Assembly: GCA_028290245.1 (NCBI GenBank)
Contig: JAQGKG010000389.1
Location: 1-10,236 of the forward strand
Length of the DNA stretch: 10,236 bases
Source of the DNA: Devosia sp.
Lineage (GTDB): Bacteria; Pseudomonadota; Alphaproteobacteria; Rhizobiales; Devosiaceae
Direction of reading: 5' to 3'
Below are positions 1-5,538 of the stretch, piece after piece. The translations under genes were made by a program, and so were the position numbers. The notes under the pieces were generated by a model that was not told where the DNA came from, did not search any database, and saw only the letters and a list, made by a program, of their open reading frames with translations. Within the stretch, counting starts at the first letter, position 1; each line of letters opens with the position of its first letter.

Positions 1-132
1 AAAAGCCTCGGCAAGATCGTCTTCAACGGCGTGGAACGAGACGAACTGCGCCCCGGCCTCCTTCAGGCAATCGACCTGGCCATAGATGTGGCTGTGATTG
101 ATGCCAATGGCGGCGAATTTGATGTCAGTCAT
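1..132 (-). CDS. Gfo/Idh/MocA-family oxidoreductase, N-terminal fragment (3' end outside window)
   Basis: Only the first 44 codons are present; the gene continues past the left edge. It begins MTDIKFAAIGINHSHIYG, a beta-strand followed by a turn as at the start of the Rossmann fold of Gfo/Idh/MocA NAD(P)-dependent oxidoreductases. The usual GxGxxG/A is replaced by GINHSH, a variant I associate with some sugar-acid and glycoside dehydrogenases of this family; that association is from memory. The ATG lies 5 bases beyond the stop codon of the MalG-type permease and has no strong Shine-Dalgarno sequence, so translation is probably coupled to the permease. As fourth gene of the ABC importer operon it probably oxidises the imported sugar or a product of it. 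The catalytic EKP and D-x3-H motifs would be outside the window, so activity cannot be judged. Confidence 0.72.
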   Translation of the reverse strand, partial: MTDIKFAAIGINHSHIYGQVDCLKEAGAQFVSFHAVEDDLAEAF

Positions 133-136
133 GGGT

Positions 137-1024
137 CTAGCGTTTCATACCGGTGGTGGCGATGCCTTCGATGAGCAGTCGCTGGAAGAACAGGAAGAAC
201 AGGAAGATCGGCACGATGGAGAGCACGCTCATGGCAAACAGTCCGCCATAGTCGCTTTCGCCGGTGCTGTCGGTGAAGGTGCGCAGGCCGAGCATCACGG
301 TGTAGGTCTTCATTTCGCTGAGGTAGATCAGCGGTCCGAAGAAATCGTCCCAGGTCCAGATGAAGGTGAAAATGGCCGCGGTCGCCAGCACCGGCATCGA
401 TAGTGGGATGATGATCTTCCAGTAGATGCGCCAGGGCGAGCAGCCATCCATCTGGGCGGCTTCGTCGAGTTCTTTGGGCAGACCGCGGAAAAACTGCACC
501 ATCAGGAAGATGAAAAAGCCATCGGCGGCGAGGAACTTCGGCACCACCAAGGGCAAGAACGTGTTGACCCAGCCGAGCTGGCGGAACAGCACATATTGCG
601 GGATCAGCGTCACCTGGTAGGGCAGCATGAGCGTCATCAGCATCATGGCGAACCAGAAGTTCTTGAACTTGAAATCGAGCCGGGCGAAGGCATAGGCTGC
701 CATCGAGCAGGCCATCACATTGCCCAGCACCGACAGGCCCGAGATGATGAAGCTGTTGATATAGAACGTGCCAAAGCTGGTGCGCAGGCCATTCCAGCCG
801 CGAATATAGGAGTCGATGCTCCACGACGACGGCCAGATACTGGCCGAGGTGAAAATCTCGTTTTCCGGCCGGAACGAAGCGGCGAGCAGCCACAGCAGCG
901 GATAGAGCATCAGCACCGAGACGGCGAGCAGGCCGGCATGGGTCAACACCGAGACGAGCTTGCGCTGCAGTGGCGTTCGCTGACGCTCGCCGACCACGGT
1001 GAGCCTGTTGGAAACATCACTCAT
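137..1024 (-). CDS. Carbohydrate ABC transporter permease, MalG type
   Basis: A 295-residue inner-membrane permease, normal length for the MalG/UgpE branch of binding-protein-dependent sugar importers. A short cytoplasmic N-terminus precedes a first membrane segment (about residues 27-51, LLAVSVLMLYPLLWLLAASF). A periplasmic stretch containing the family hallmark SFRPENEIF follows, then about five more hydrophobic segments. The EAA loop that docks on the ATPase is clear: EAAQMDGCSPWR starting at E188, with the conserved glycine at 194. The protein ends EGIATTGMKR; a C-terminal 'GatTGaVKG'-like ending is typical of this family. The ATG overlaps the end of the upstream MalF-type permease by 8 bases and has no clear ribosome binding site, implying translational coupling. 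It should pair with that permease as a heterodimeric channel. The cargo cannot be told from the permease sequence. Confidence 0.95.
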   Translation of the reverse strand: MSDVSNRLTVVGERQRTPLQRKLVSVLTHAGLLAVSVLMLYPLLWLLAASFRPENEIFTSASIWPSSWSIDSYIRGWNGLRTSFGTFYINSFIISGLSVLGNVMACSMAAYAFARLDFKFKNFWFAMMLMTLMLPYQVTLIPQYVLFRQLGWVNTFLPLVVPKFLAADGFFIFLMVQFFRGLPKELDEAAQMDGCSPWRIYWKIIIPLSMPVLATAAIFTFIWTWDDFFGPLIYLSEMKTYTVMLGLRTFTDSTGESDYGGLFAMSVLSIVPIFLFFLFFQRLLIEGIATTGMKR

Positions 1025-1964
1025 CGTAGTGCACCCAGTATTTGCTGGTGAGGAACGAGAACGCCGTGAAGATTCCGACCAGCGCCAGCAGCACCCAGGC
1101 CAGCGCCGAGGCGTAGCCCATGCGGAAGAAGCCGAAGGCCTCCTGGTACAGGTAGAGCGTATAGAACAGCGTCGAGTTGATCGGATTGCCGGTGCCGCCC
1201 GAGATGATGAAGGCCGGCGTGAAGCTCTTGAACGCCTCGATGGTCTGGATGATGCCGTTAAAGAACACCACCGGCGTCAACAGCGGCAGCGTGATCTTGA
1301 TGAACTGGCGCCACTTGCCGGCGCCGTCGAGGCTGGCCGCCTCATACATATCCTGCGGAATCTGGCGCAGGCCGGCGAGGAAGATGATCATCGGCGAGCC
1401 AAACTGCCAGACCGCGAGCACGATGATAGTCCACAGCGACGTTTGTGGATTGGAAATCCAGCTTGGGCCAGCAATGCCGAAGATCGAGAGGAAATCATTG
1501 ACCAGGCCATCGCGGGCAAAAATCTGGCGCCACAAAATCGCGATAGCCACCGATGCACCGAGCAGGCTCGGTAGATAGAATAGCGCCCGATATAGCGGCA
1601 GCCCGCGCATGCCCCGATTGAGCAGCATCGCCACGGCCAACGCGAAAGCCAGCTTGAGCGGCACCGAGAAGATCACGAACATCACGGTCACCCGCATCGA
1701 AGCCCAGAACTTGGGATCGGCGGTGAACATGCGGACATAGTTGTTGGCACCGACCCAGTCGGGCGAGGTCAACAGGTCGAAGTCGGTGAAGCTGAGATAA
1801 AACGAGGTGACGATCGGCCCGATGGTGAGGCCGAAAAAGCCGATCAGCCAGGGCAACAGGAACAGGTAGCCGGGGGCGTCGTTTTGCCAGATCCGGGACC
1901 ACAGGGATGGAGAGACCGCGCGCTCCCTTGCGGGAGCGCCCGATTCAAGGGAGCGCGCGGTCAT
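1017..1964 (-). CDS. Carbohydrate ABC transporter permease, MalF/UgpA type
   Basis: A 315-residue permease of the MalF/UgpA/MsmF branch. It carries a roughly 30-residue cytoplasmic N-terminus, a first membrane segment around residues 33-55 (GYLFLLPWLIGFFGLTIGPI) and the family signature YLSFTDFDLL...WVGANNYVRMF. About five further membrane segments follow, with the EAA loop EAASLDGAGKWRQF starting at E208 (glycine at 214). It starts 3 bases after the binding-protein stop codon and overlaps the next permease by 8 bases, so the three genes form one transcript. The start at 1964 is the only plausible one because no other ATG, GTG or TTG lies before the first membrane segment. The first 17 codons are formed almost entirely by a 16-bp inverted repeat (separate entry), so the cytoplasmic tail RSLESGAPARERAV may reflect RNA constraint more than protein function. 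Confidence 0.95.
   Translation of the reverse strand: MTARSLESGAPARERAVSPSLWSRIWQNDAPGYLFLLPWLIGFFGLTIGPIVTSFYLSFTDFDLLTSPDWVGANNYVRMFTADPKFWASMRVTVMFVIFSVPLKLAFALAVAMLLNRGMRGLPLYRALFYLPSLLGASVAIAILWRQIFARDGLVNDFLSIFGIAGPSWISNPQTSLWTIIVLAVWQFGSPMIIFLAGLRQIPQDMYEAASLDGAGKWRQFIKITLPLLTPVVFFNGIIQTIEAFKSFTPAFIISGGTGNPINSTLFYTLYLYQEAFGFFRMGYASALAWVLLALVGIFTAFSFLTSKYWVHYDE
1914..1962 (-). promoter_or_regulatory. Stem-loop at the binding-protein/permease junction, inside the permease coding start
   Basis: Bases 1914-1929 and 1947-1962 are perfect 16-bp inverted repeats (GACCGCGCGCTCCCTT read on the minus strand) separated by 17 bases. In the minus-strand mRNA the stem begins within the permease start codon, 6 bases after the binding-protein stop. 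A competing hairpin lies at 1921-1938: a 7-bp stem CGCTCCC/GGGAGCG capped by GCAA, a GNRA tetraloop on the transcript. No U-tract follows, so it is not a standard terminator. Structures between a binding-protein gene and its permeases commonly protect the upstream mRNA or lower permease expression; that role is inferred here. Confidence 0.7.
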
Positions 1965-1967
1965 GGC

Positions 1968-3257
1968 TTATGCTCGGCCGAGGATGTCATTGGCGCCGGT
2001 GATCAGCTCGGCACCAGCCTGTTCAGCAGACTTGGCACCAAAGCCGACTTCTTGGCCCAGGGTACGGATCAAGGACTCCGAGATTTCACCGGCAGCAGCC
2101 GGCGGGGATGCCGGCAGTGGCCCGAGCAGGTCGCCCAGATTTGCCACGAAGTTCAGGGCGATCTGGCTCTGTTCGTCGAGGGTTGGCGCCACGATATCGC
2201 GCGATGCGGCAACGCATGGAATGCCGCGTTCGACGCCGAGGATTTTGACGGCCTCCGGATCGGAGATGAAGAAGTTGAGGAATTCTGCTGCCGCTTGCTT
2301 GTTGGCGGACGATTCGGCAACCGAGAAGAACATCGACGGCTTGCGGTAGTGTCCCCCGCCGACGCCAGCCGCGATGCGCGGATAGCCGACCATGGCCAGC
2401 TTGTCCTGCACGATGGCTTGGAAAGCCACGAGCTGGTTGGAGTTGGACGGGATCATTGCCGCCTTGCCGAGCACCAGCATGGTGGTTTCGAGCGGACCGG
2501 TGTCGAGCGCCTGGTCTTCAGCCGAAACGCAAACGCCGGCTTCGCGCAGCTTGGCCCACATGGCATACCATTCGACGGCGTCGGCTTCTTCAAAGCCCAG
2601 CTTGCCCTGGGCGGTATAGAGCGCCTTGCCGCGCTGACGCAACCAGTTATCCAGCATCGGCTCGTTATATGAGCCATCCATGATGGCTACCATGCCGTCG
2701 CGGATATTGGCGGTCTTGAAGGCTTCGCCGATGGCGATCAGGTCATCATATGTCCAGGCATTGGTCGGCGCCTCGATACCGGCCTCTTCGAAGGCTGCGG
2801 TATTGACGAGCATGGCAACCGAGTTGGCGCCGAGCGAGATACCATAAAGCTTGCCATCGACCTTGCCGCCTTCGAGCTGGTCGGCGTCAAAATTGGACAG
2901 ATCGAGCGCGCCGCCGACGAATTCGTCGAGTGGGGCGATGGCGTTACGCTTGGCGTATTCAACGATGAAGCGATAATCCATCTGGATGATGTCAGGGGCA
3001 TTGCCGCCCGCGGTCTGGGTCGCCAGCTTGGGCCAGTAATCGTTCCAGGCGAGGAATTCGCCTTCAACGTCGGTGCCCTTGGCAGCCTTGTAGAGATCGG
3101 TCACGCCATAGGTGCGATCGGCGCGGGCCTGGCCGCCCCAAAAGGTCATGCGCAGGCTCGATGCCTGGGCCCAGGCTGGCATGACGCCGGCGGCGCCAGC
3201 CGCAACCAGAGCAGTGGTGCCCATCAGAAACTTTCGACGGTCGATACGAACGGTCAT
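1968..3257 (-). CDS. Extracellular solute-binding protein, family 1 (sugar ABC importer), Tat-exported
   Basis: A 429-residue periplasmic binding protein, typical of family 1 (MalE/UgpB-like) receptors. The start at 3257 is chosen over an in-frame ATG at 3272 because GGGAGG sits 7 bases upstream. The N-terminus carries a twin-arginine signal, DRRKFLMG at residues 6-13, then a hydrophobic stretch rich in alanine and ending MPAWAQA (cleavage likely after residue 30 or 32), so it is probably exported folded. The mature part begins LRMTFWGGQARADR and contains family features such as AGGNAPDIIQMD (ligand cleft region), LYGISLGANSVAMLVNTAAFEEAG and the aromatic-rich hinge segment AWTYDDL. It is the first gene of the importer operon and lies behind two tandem promoters that each carry a TetR-type operator. 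The ligand is probably a sugar, polyol or glycoside; the sequence does not say which. Confidence 0.95.
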   Translation of the reverse strand: MTVRIDRRKFLMGTTALVAAGAAGVMPAWAQASSLRMTFWGGQARADRTYGVTDLYKAAKGTDVEGEFLAWNDYWPKLATQTAGGNAPDIIQMDYRFIVEYAKRNAIAPLDEFVGGALDLSNFDADQLEGGKVDGKLYGISLGANSVAMLVNTAAFEEAGIEAPTNAWTYDDLIAIGEAFKTANIRDGMVAIMDGSYNEPMLDNWLRQRGKALYTAQGKLGFEEADAVEWYAMWAKLREAGVCVSAEDQALDTGPLETTMLVLGKAAMIPSNSNQLVAFQAIVQDKLAMVGYPRIAAGVGGGHYRKPSMFFSVAESSANKQAAAEFLNFFISDPEAVKILGVERGIPCVAASRDIVAPTLDEQSQIALNFVANLGDLLGPLPASPPAAAGEISESLIRTLGQEVGFGAKSAEQAGAELITGANDILGRA

Positions 3258-3264
3258 TGGTTTT

Positions 3265-3270
3265 CCTCCC
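3265..3270 (-). promoter_or_regulatory. Ribosome binding site of the solute-binding protein
   Basis: Reads GGGAGG on the minus strand, 7 bases before the ATG at 3257. It decides the start: the in-frame ATG at 3272 would place this sequence inside the gene. Confidence 0.8.
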
Positions 3271-3329
3271 AAGAAATTTAGCTGTTCCGAATTTTGGAAC
3301 CGATGTGACAGCAGCCTCCCCGCCGCTAA

Positions 3330-3345
3330 GTCACCAACTAGTTAC
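3330..3345. promoter_or_regulatory. Operator A: TetR-type palindrome downstream of the ABC operon promoter P1
   Basis: GTCACCAACTAGTTAC on the plus strand matches GTAACCAATCAGTTAC upstream of the catabolic operon at 13 of 16 positions. Five flanking bases (gctaa) on one side are also shared. It starts one base downstream of the P1 -10 hexamer, where bound repressor would cover the transcription start. The left half departs from symmetry at one position (GTCAC instead of GTAAC). The adjacent TetR-family protein as its binder is an inference. Confidence 0.65.
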
Positions 3346-3346
3346 A

Positions 3347-3374
3347 ACGATATTTGGTTTAGTCGCCTTGTCAA
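3347..3374 (-). promoter_or_regulatory. Predicted sigma-70-type promoter P1 of the ABC importer operon
   Basis: On the minus strand TTGACA (3369-3374, a perfect -35) is followed after 16 bases by TATCGT (3347-3352, -10). The start of transcription would fall inside operator A, about 80 bases before the binding-protein ATG. Confidence 0.6.
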
Positions 3375-3424
3375 TCCGCCAACCCTGCTCGTTTTCGTAA
3401 CTTGAATGTCGTCGATGCGAGCAA

Positions 3425-3440
3425 ATAACCGGCCGGTTAC
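3425..3440. promoter_or_regulatory. Operator B: TetR-type palindrome upstream of P1
   Basis: ATAACCGGCCGGTTAC contains the perfect 14-bp palindrome TAACCGGCCGGTTA (3426-3439) and fits the same pattern as operators A and C. It lies 95 bases from operator A, centre to centre, about nine helical turns, so paired binding or looping is conceivable. Read on the minus strand it starts one base after a possible -10 (TTAGAT), the same spacing as at A and C. Confidence 0.65.
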
Positions 3441-3441
3441 G

Positions 3442-3470
3442 ATCTAACACGCGGCTAACCGCGGGTGCAA
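3442..3470 (-). promoter_or_regulatory. Possible second promoter P2 of the ABC importer operon
   Basis: On the minus strand TTGCAC (3465-3470) and TTAGAT (3442-3447) are separated by 17 bases. Each hexamer matches consensus at only three positions. The call rests on correct spacing and on operator B beginning one base after the -10, as at the other two promoters. It could be a chance match. Confidence 0.35.
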
Positions 3471-3535
3471 CCGACTTGTATGGAAGATTGATGCAGCGCA
3501 GACCTGTCCCTTGTTGGCACTTCTGACGCACAGCA

Positions 3536-3553
3536 TTGCGCAGTCTGGCGCAA
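3536..3553. promoter_or_regulatory. Inverted repeat TTGCGC-N6-GCGCAA, candidate LysR-type binding site
   Basis: Perfect 6-bp arms with a 6-base spacer, 52 bases upstream of the LysR-type gene. LysR-family proteins usually bind imperfect dyads of 15-18 bp with a T-N11-A core near their own promoter. Size and place fit autoregulation, though the core spacing is not exact. Confidence 0.4.
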
Positions 3554-3580
3554 AAGAAAAATATGAAATGCTGGCCTCCG

Positions 3581-3598
3581 CCATAGATAAATCTATGG
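3581..3598. promoter_or_regulatory. Inverted repeat CCATAGAT-AA-ATCTATGG just before the LysR-type start
   Basis: Perfect 8-bp arms around a 2-base centre, ending 7 bases before the ATG at 3606, where a Shine-Dalgarno sequence would normally be. None is visible. It could be a protein-binding dyad that represses the gene, or a transcript hairpin affecting translation initiation. Confidence 0.4.
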
Positions 3599-3605
3599 TC
3601 CAGCC

Positions 3606-4529
3606 ATGGACAAGATGCTCACTCAATTCCTCGCCATTGCCGATGCCGGCTCGATCAGCGCCGCTGCGACCGCCCTTCTGGTTACCCAGCCGACGCTGAC
3701 TTTCAACATGCGCAAGCTCGAGGAGGAGCTCGGCGTGCAACTGCTGCTGCGCTCCTCGCGCGGGGTGACGCTGACGCCCTATGGCGAAACGCTGTACGAA
3801 AATGCGCGGCTGATGCGGCGCCTGCATCACAACATGCTGGGCGCCATTGCCGAGCAGCGCCAGCGCAGCGAACGCGGCATTTCGATAGGCTCGGGCTATT
3901 CGTGGTGGACCATGTTCCTCAAGGACATGGTGGTGGCCTATCAACAGGAATTTCCCAACGCGCCAGCCCAGGTCAGCCTCGGCAACCAATTGCGCTGCAT
4001 GGATCAGCTGATCTCGGGCGATATCTCTATGTTCCTGGCCCATGAAATCGAAGGCCTCAGCCCCAGTGTCGGCGCCGAATTCATTCCGCTCAGCACGGTC
4101 TATCACGCCTATTTCGTACGCCAGGGCCATCCTCTTTTGGACAAGCCCCGAGCCGTTGCCGAGATCGATCCTTACCCGCAGGTCAGCAGTTCACCGCCCG
4201 AAAGCCGGCACCAGCGCTACTTCGACAGTGCAAAGCGCCGCACCCGGATCGAGACCGTATTCGACCGCACCAGTTCAGCCTTCGCCTCGAATTCTCTCGC
4301 CGCCTGCGTCGACTACACCTGCGCCACCGACGCCGTGCTGCGCCACACCCACATCATGGCAGCCGACTTCGCCAAGCGCGGGCTAGTGGAAGTGGAACAG
4401 GCCGATCCGCACCGGATTAGTAGGATGGGGATTTATCTGCTGACCGAGCAGAGGGAAGACGAGCGGGTAAGAGATTTGGTGGGGCGGATTAGTGCGGCGG
4501 CTAACGCGGTGCTGCCTGCGTTGGAGTAG
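3606..4529 (+). CDS. LysR-type transcriptional regulator
   Basis: A 307-residue regulator, normal length for the family. A winged helix-turn-helix occupies residues 1-60: the recognition region lies around residues 16-37 (SISAAATALLVTQPTLTFNM), followed by LEEELGVQLLLRSSRGVTLTPYG, the classic LysR wing. A linker helix (about 60-88) leads to an effector-binding domain from about residue 92 (GISIGSGYSWWTMFLKDM). The start at 3606 is bounded by an in-frame stop at 3588; the internal ATG at 3615 (Met4) is an alternative. No clear ribosome binding site is seen. It is divergent from the ABC operon and convergent with tetR. LysR proteins often activate the divergent operon when bound to a pathway metabolite, so it may add induction on top of TetR repression. 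Its true target could instead be elsewhere. Confidence 0.93.
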   Translation: MDKMLTQFLAIADAGSISAAATALLVTQPTLTFNMRKLEEELGVQLLLRSSRGVTLTPYGETLYENARLMRRLHHNMLGAIAEQRQRSERGISIGSGYSWWTMFLKDMVVAYQQEFPNAPAQVSLGNQLRCMDQLISGDISMFLAHEIEGLSPSVGAEFIPLSTVYHAYFVRQGHPLLDKPRAVAEIDPYPQVSSSPPESRHQRYFDSAKRRTRIETVFDRTSSAFASNSLAACVDYTCATDAVLRHTHIMAADFAKRGLVEVEQADPHRISRMGIYLLTEQREDERVRDLVGRISAAANAVLPALE

Positions 4530-4551
4530 AGCAAGACAGGAAGAATACTTT

Positions 4552-4579
4552 CACCTAGCCTCCCCTGAAAAGGGGGAGG
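4552..4579. repeat. GC-rich palindromic repeat, left copy
   Basis: Contains CACCTAGCCTCCCC (4552-4565), the exact reverse complement of 4643-4656 in the right copy, and its own hairpin CCTCCCCT-GAA(A)-AGGGGGAGG (4559-4579, one bulged base). It lies 22 bases after the LysR-type stop and may help end that transcript, though no T-run follows. Confidence 0.7.
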
Positions 4580-4627
4580 AATCCCATCGAGTCTTTGGCA
4601 CTATCTCGGCAACCCACCGGGCAAGTC

Positions 4628-4660
4628 CCTCCCCCTCATCAGGGGGAGGCTAGGTGGGGG
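4628..4660. repeat. GC-rich palindromic repeat, right (inverted) copy
   Basis: CCTCCCCCT (4628-4636) and AGGGGGAGG (4641-4649) form a perfect 9-bp stem around a 4-base loop. The tail CTAGGTGGGGG (4650-4660) follows. It lies 33 bases beyond the tetR stop. Together with the left copy it makes a roughly 100-bp inverted structure between convergent genes, suited to act as a bidirectional transcription barrier. Similar elements are dispersed between genes in many Hyphomicrobiales, which I state from general knowledge. Confidence 0.7.
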
Positions 4661-4692
4661 TACCCAACGAAGACTCACCTTCGCCGCTTCCC

Positions 4693-5352
4693 CTACCCAG
4701 CCCGCGTCTTCAGATAGTCCACCACCATCTGCACCGCCTGGGCCTCGCGCTCCTGCACCATGTCGATGGCCGACAAATCCCGCGCAAAAATCACCGACAG
4801 CGTCGCCATGTTGGACACATAGAAAAACCCCAGCGCGGCGATCGAAATATACAGCTGCACCGGGTCGACATCGCGCCGAAATATGCCCGCATCGGCGCCG
4901 CGATCCATGATGGTCTTGATCTGCCCGACCAGTGGCGAATGCAGCGCCTGGATATCTGGCAGGGTTTTCAAAAACCGCGCGTTTTCGATGTTTTCGGTGC
5001 CAAGCAGCCGCGGAAACCATGGGTTGGCGAGGAAGTGACGGAAGGTAAACCGCACCAGTCGGTCCATCGCATCCACCGGCCCGAACTGGTCCAGCGACAG
5101 CGCCCGCTCGCCCCGCCTGATCTCCTGATAGGCATCGAGCAGCACGGCCCGGTACAGGTCTTCCTTGTTGCCGAAGTAATGGTACAGCAGCCGTTTGTTG
5201 GCCCCAGCCAGCGCCGCGATGGCATCGACCCGCGCACCCTCGAAGCCGCGCTCGGCAAATTCGGCCCGACCGGCGACCAGAATGGCGGCCTTGGTCTTTT
5301 CCGAATTCCTGGCGCGCTTGATAGCCGGCTTATCCGCGAGAGCCTCGTCCAT
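4693..5352 (-). CDS. TetR/AcrR-family transcriptional repressor
   Basis: A 219-residue regulator, typical length. After a 17-residue basic lead, the DNA-binding domain spans about residues 18-70: EKTKAAILVAGRAEFAERGF is helix 1. The helix-turn-helix is at about 42-61, with the usual LLYHYFGNKEDLY signature at 55-67. The C-terminal ligand domain contains DPVQLYISIAALGFFYVSN, resembling the RutR-like subgroup; that is a resemblance only. The start at 5352 has AGGGGA 4 bases upstream. The gene is divergent from the dehydrogenase-DUF993-isomerase operon. Operator C lies between them and a degenerate half-matching site in its own leader (5367-5382). It is the best candidate for the protein that binds operators A, B and C, repressing uptake and catabolism until a pathway ligand appears. 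Both the ligand and the binding are inferred. Confidence 0.93.
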   Translation of the reverse strand: MDEALADKPAIKRARNSEKTKAAILVAGRAEFAERGFEGARVDAIAALAGANKRLLYHYFGNKEDLYRAVLLDAYQEIRRGERALSLDQFGPVDAMDRLVRFTFRHFLANPWFPRLLGTENIENARFLKTLPDIQALHSPLVGQIKTIMDRGADAGIFRRDVDPVQLYISIAALGFFYVSNMATLSVIFARDLSAIDMVQEREAQAVQMVVDYLKTRAG

Positions 5353-5366
5353 GTCCCCTCATGCGG

Positions 5367-5382
5367 CGAACGCCGCGGTTAC
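5367..5382. promoter_or_regulatory. Degenerate TetR-type operator in the tetR leader
   Basis: On the minus strand GTAACCGCGGCGTTCG matches operator B at 10 of 16 positions. One half (GTAACC) is perfect and the other is poor. It lies 14 bases upstream of the tetR ATG and one base after TTATGC, a weak -10-like hexamer without a recognisable -35. It may serve weak autoregulation or may be chance. Confidence 0.3.
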
Positions 5383-5474
5383 TGCATAATCCCCTGACCT
5401 CCAGATAGCAGCACAGGTCCACAAGGGTAAAGGCCGCTTCCGCCAACGGTCTTGGCTAAGCGTCTTTCGGATGC

Positions 5475-5504
5475 TTGACGGCTCCCCATTACACCGTGTA
5501 GCTA
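5475..5504 (+). promoter_or_regulatory. Predicted promoter of the catabolic operon
   Basis: TTGACG (5475-5480) is followed after 18 bases by TAGCTA (5499-5504). The spacer contains an 11-base palindrome, TACACCGTGTA (5490-5500). The transcription start would fall inside operator C, giving a leader of about 40 bases. Confidence 0.5.
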
Positions 5505-5505
5505 A

Positions 5506-5521
5506 GTAACCAATCAGTTAC
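5506..5521. promoter_or_regulatory. Operator C: TetR-type palindrome before the catabolic operon
   Basis: GTAACCAATCAGTTAC has perfect GTAAC/GTTAC outer arms around six bases. It begins one base downstream of the proposed -10 and ends 30 bases before the dehydrogenase ATG. It lies in the 199-bp divergent gap beside tetR and shares 13 of 16 bases with operator A. Confidence 0.7.
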
Positions 5522-5538
5522 ACGCCCAACGCGGCACC

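Larger units (their letters stand above)
3258..3605. other. Divergent regulatory region between the ABC operon and the lysR-type gene
   Basis: This 348-bp gene-free stretch holds the control sites for both flanking genes. From the ABC side outward it contains the binding-protein ribosome binding site, operator A with promoter P1, operator B with a weaker promoter P2, a small GC hairpin at 3450-3463 (CGCGG-CTAA-CCGCG), and two inverted repeats next to the LysR-type gene (3536-3553 and 3581-3598). No small open frame or RNA gene stands out. I could not identify a confident promoter for the LysR-type gene. Confidence 0.75.

Noticed and set aside
129..893. Long antisense and shifted open frames across the genes (for example 129-893 minus, 1884-2672 plus, 6546-7769 minus)
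   Set aside because: They lie over clearly conserved proteins in the main frame, have low-complexity His/Arg/Gly-rich translations and show no recognisable domain. High G+C sequence produces such frames routinely.
3402..3430. Plus-strand TTGAAT with ATAACC as a promoter for the LysR-type gene
   Set aside because: The -10 is poor and would sit inside operator B. The minus-strand reading at this site has better spacing and matches the arrangement at the other operators.
3515..3530. TGGCAC followed by ACGC, resembling a sigma-54 promoter before the LysR-type gene
   Set aside because: The downstream half should read TTGC at fixed spacing. Here it is ACGC, and no enhancer-binding protein gene is nearby.
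3444..4130. Minus-strand 228-codon frame over the LysR-type gene
   Set aside because: It is antisense to a confident LysR-family protein and has no family-like segment.
4400..4529. Apparent shift to G-rich, less typical codons at the 3' end of the LysR-type gene
   Set aside because: The protein still aligns with the normal C-terminal end of the family and the stretch is too short to claim a recombination breakpoint.
4559..4649. The GC-rich hairpins as standard rho-independent terminators
   Set aside because: Stems are good but no T-run follows on either strand, so they are listed as repeats with a possible termination role.
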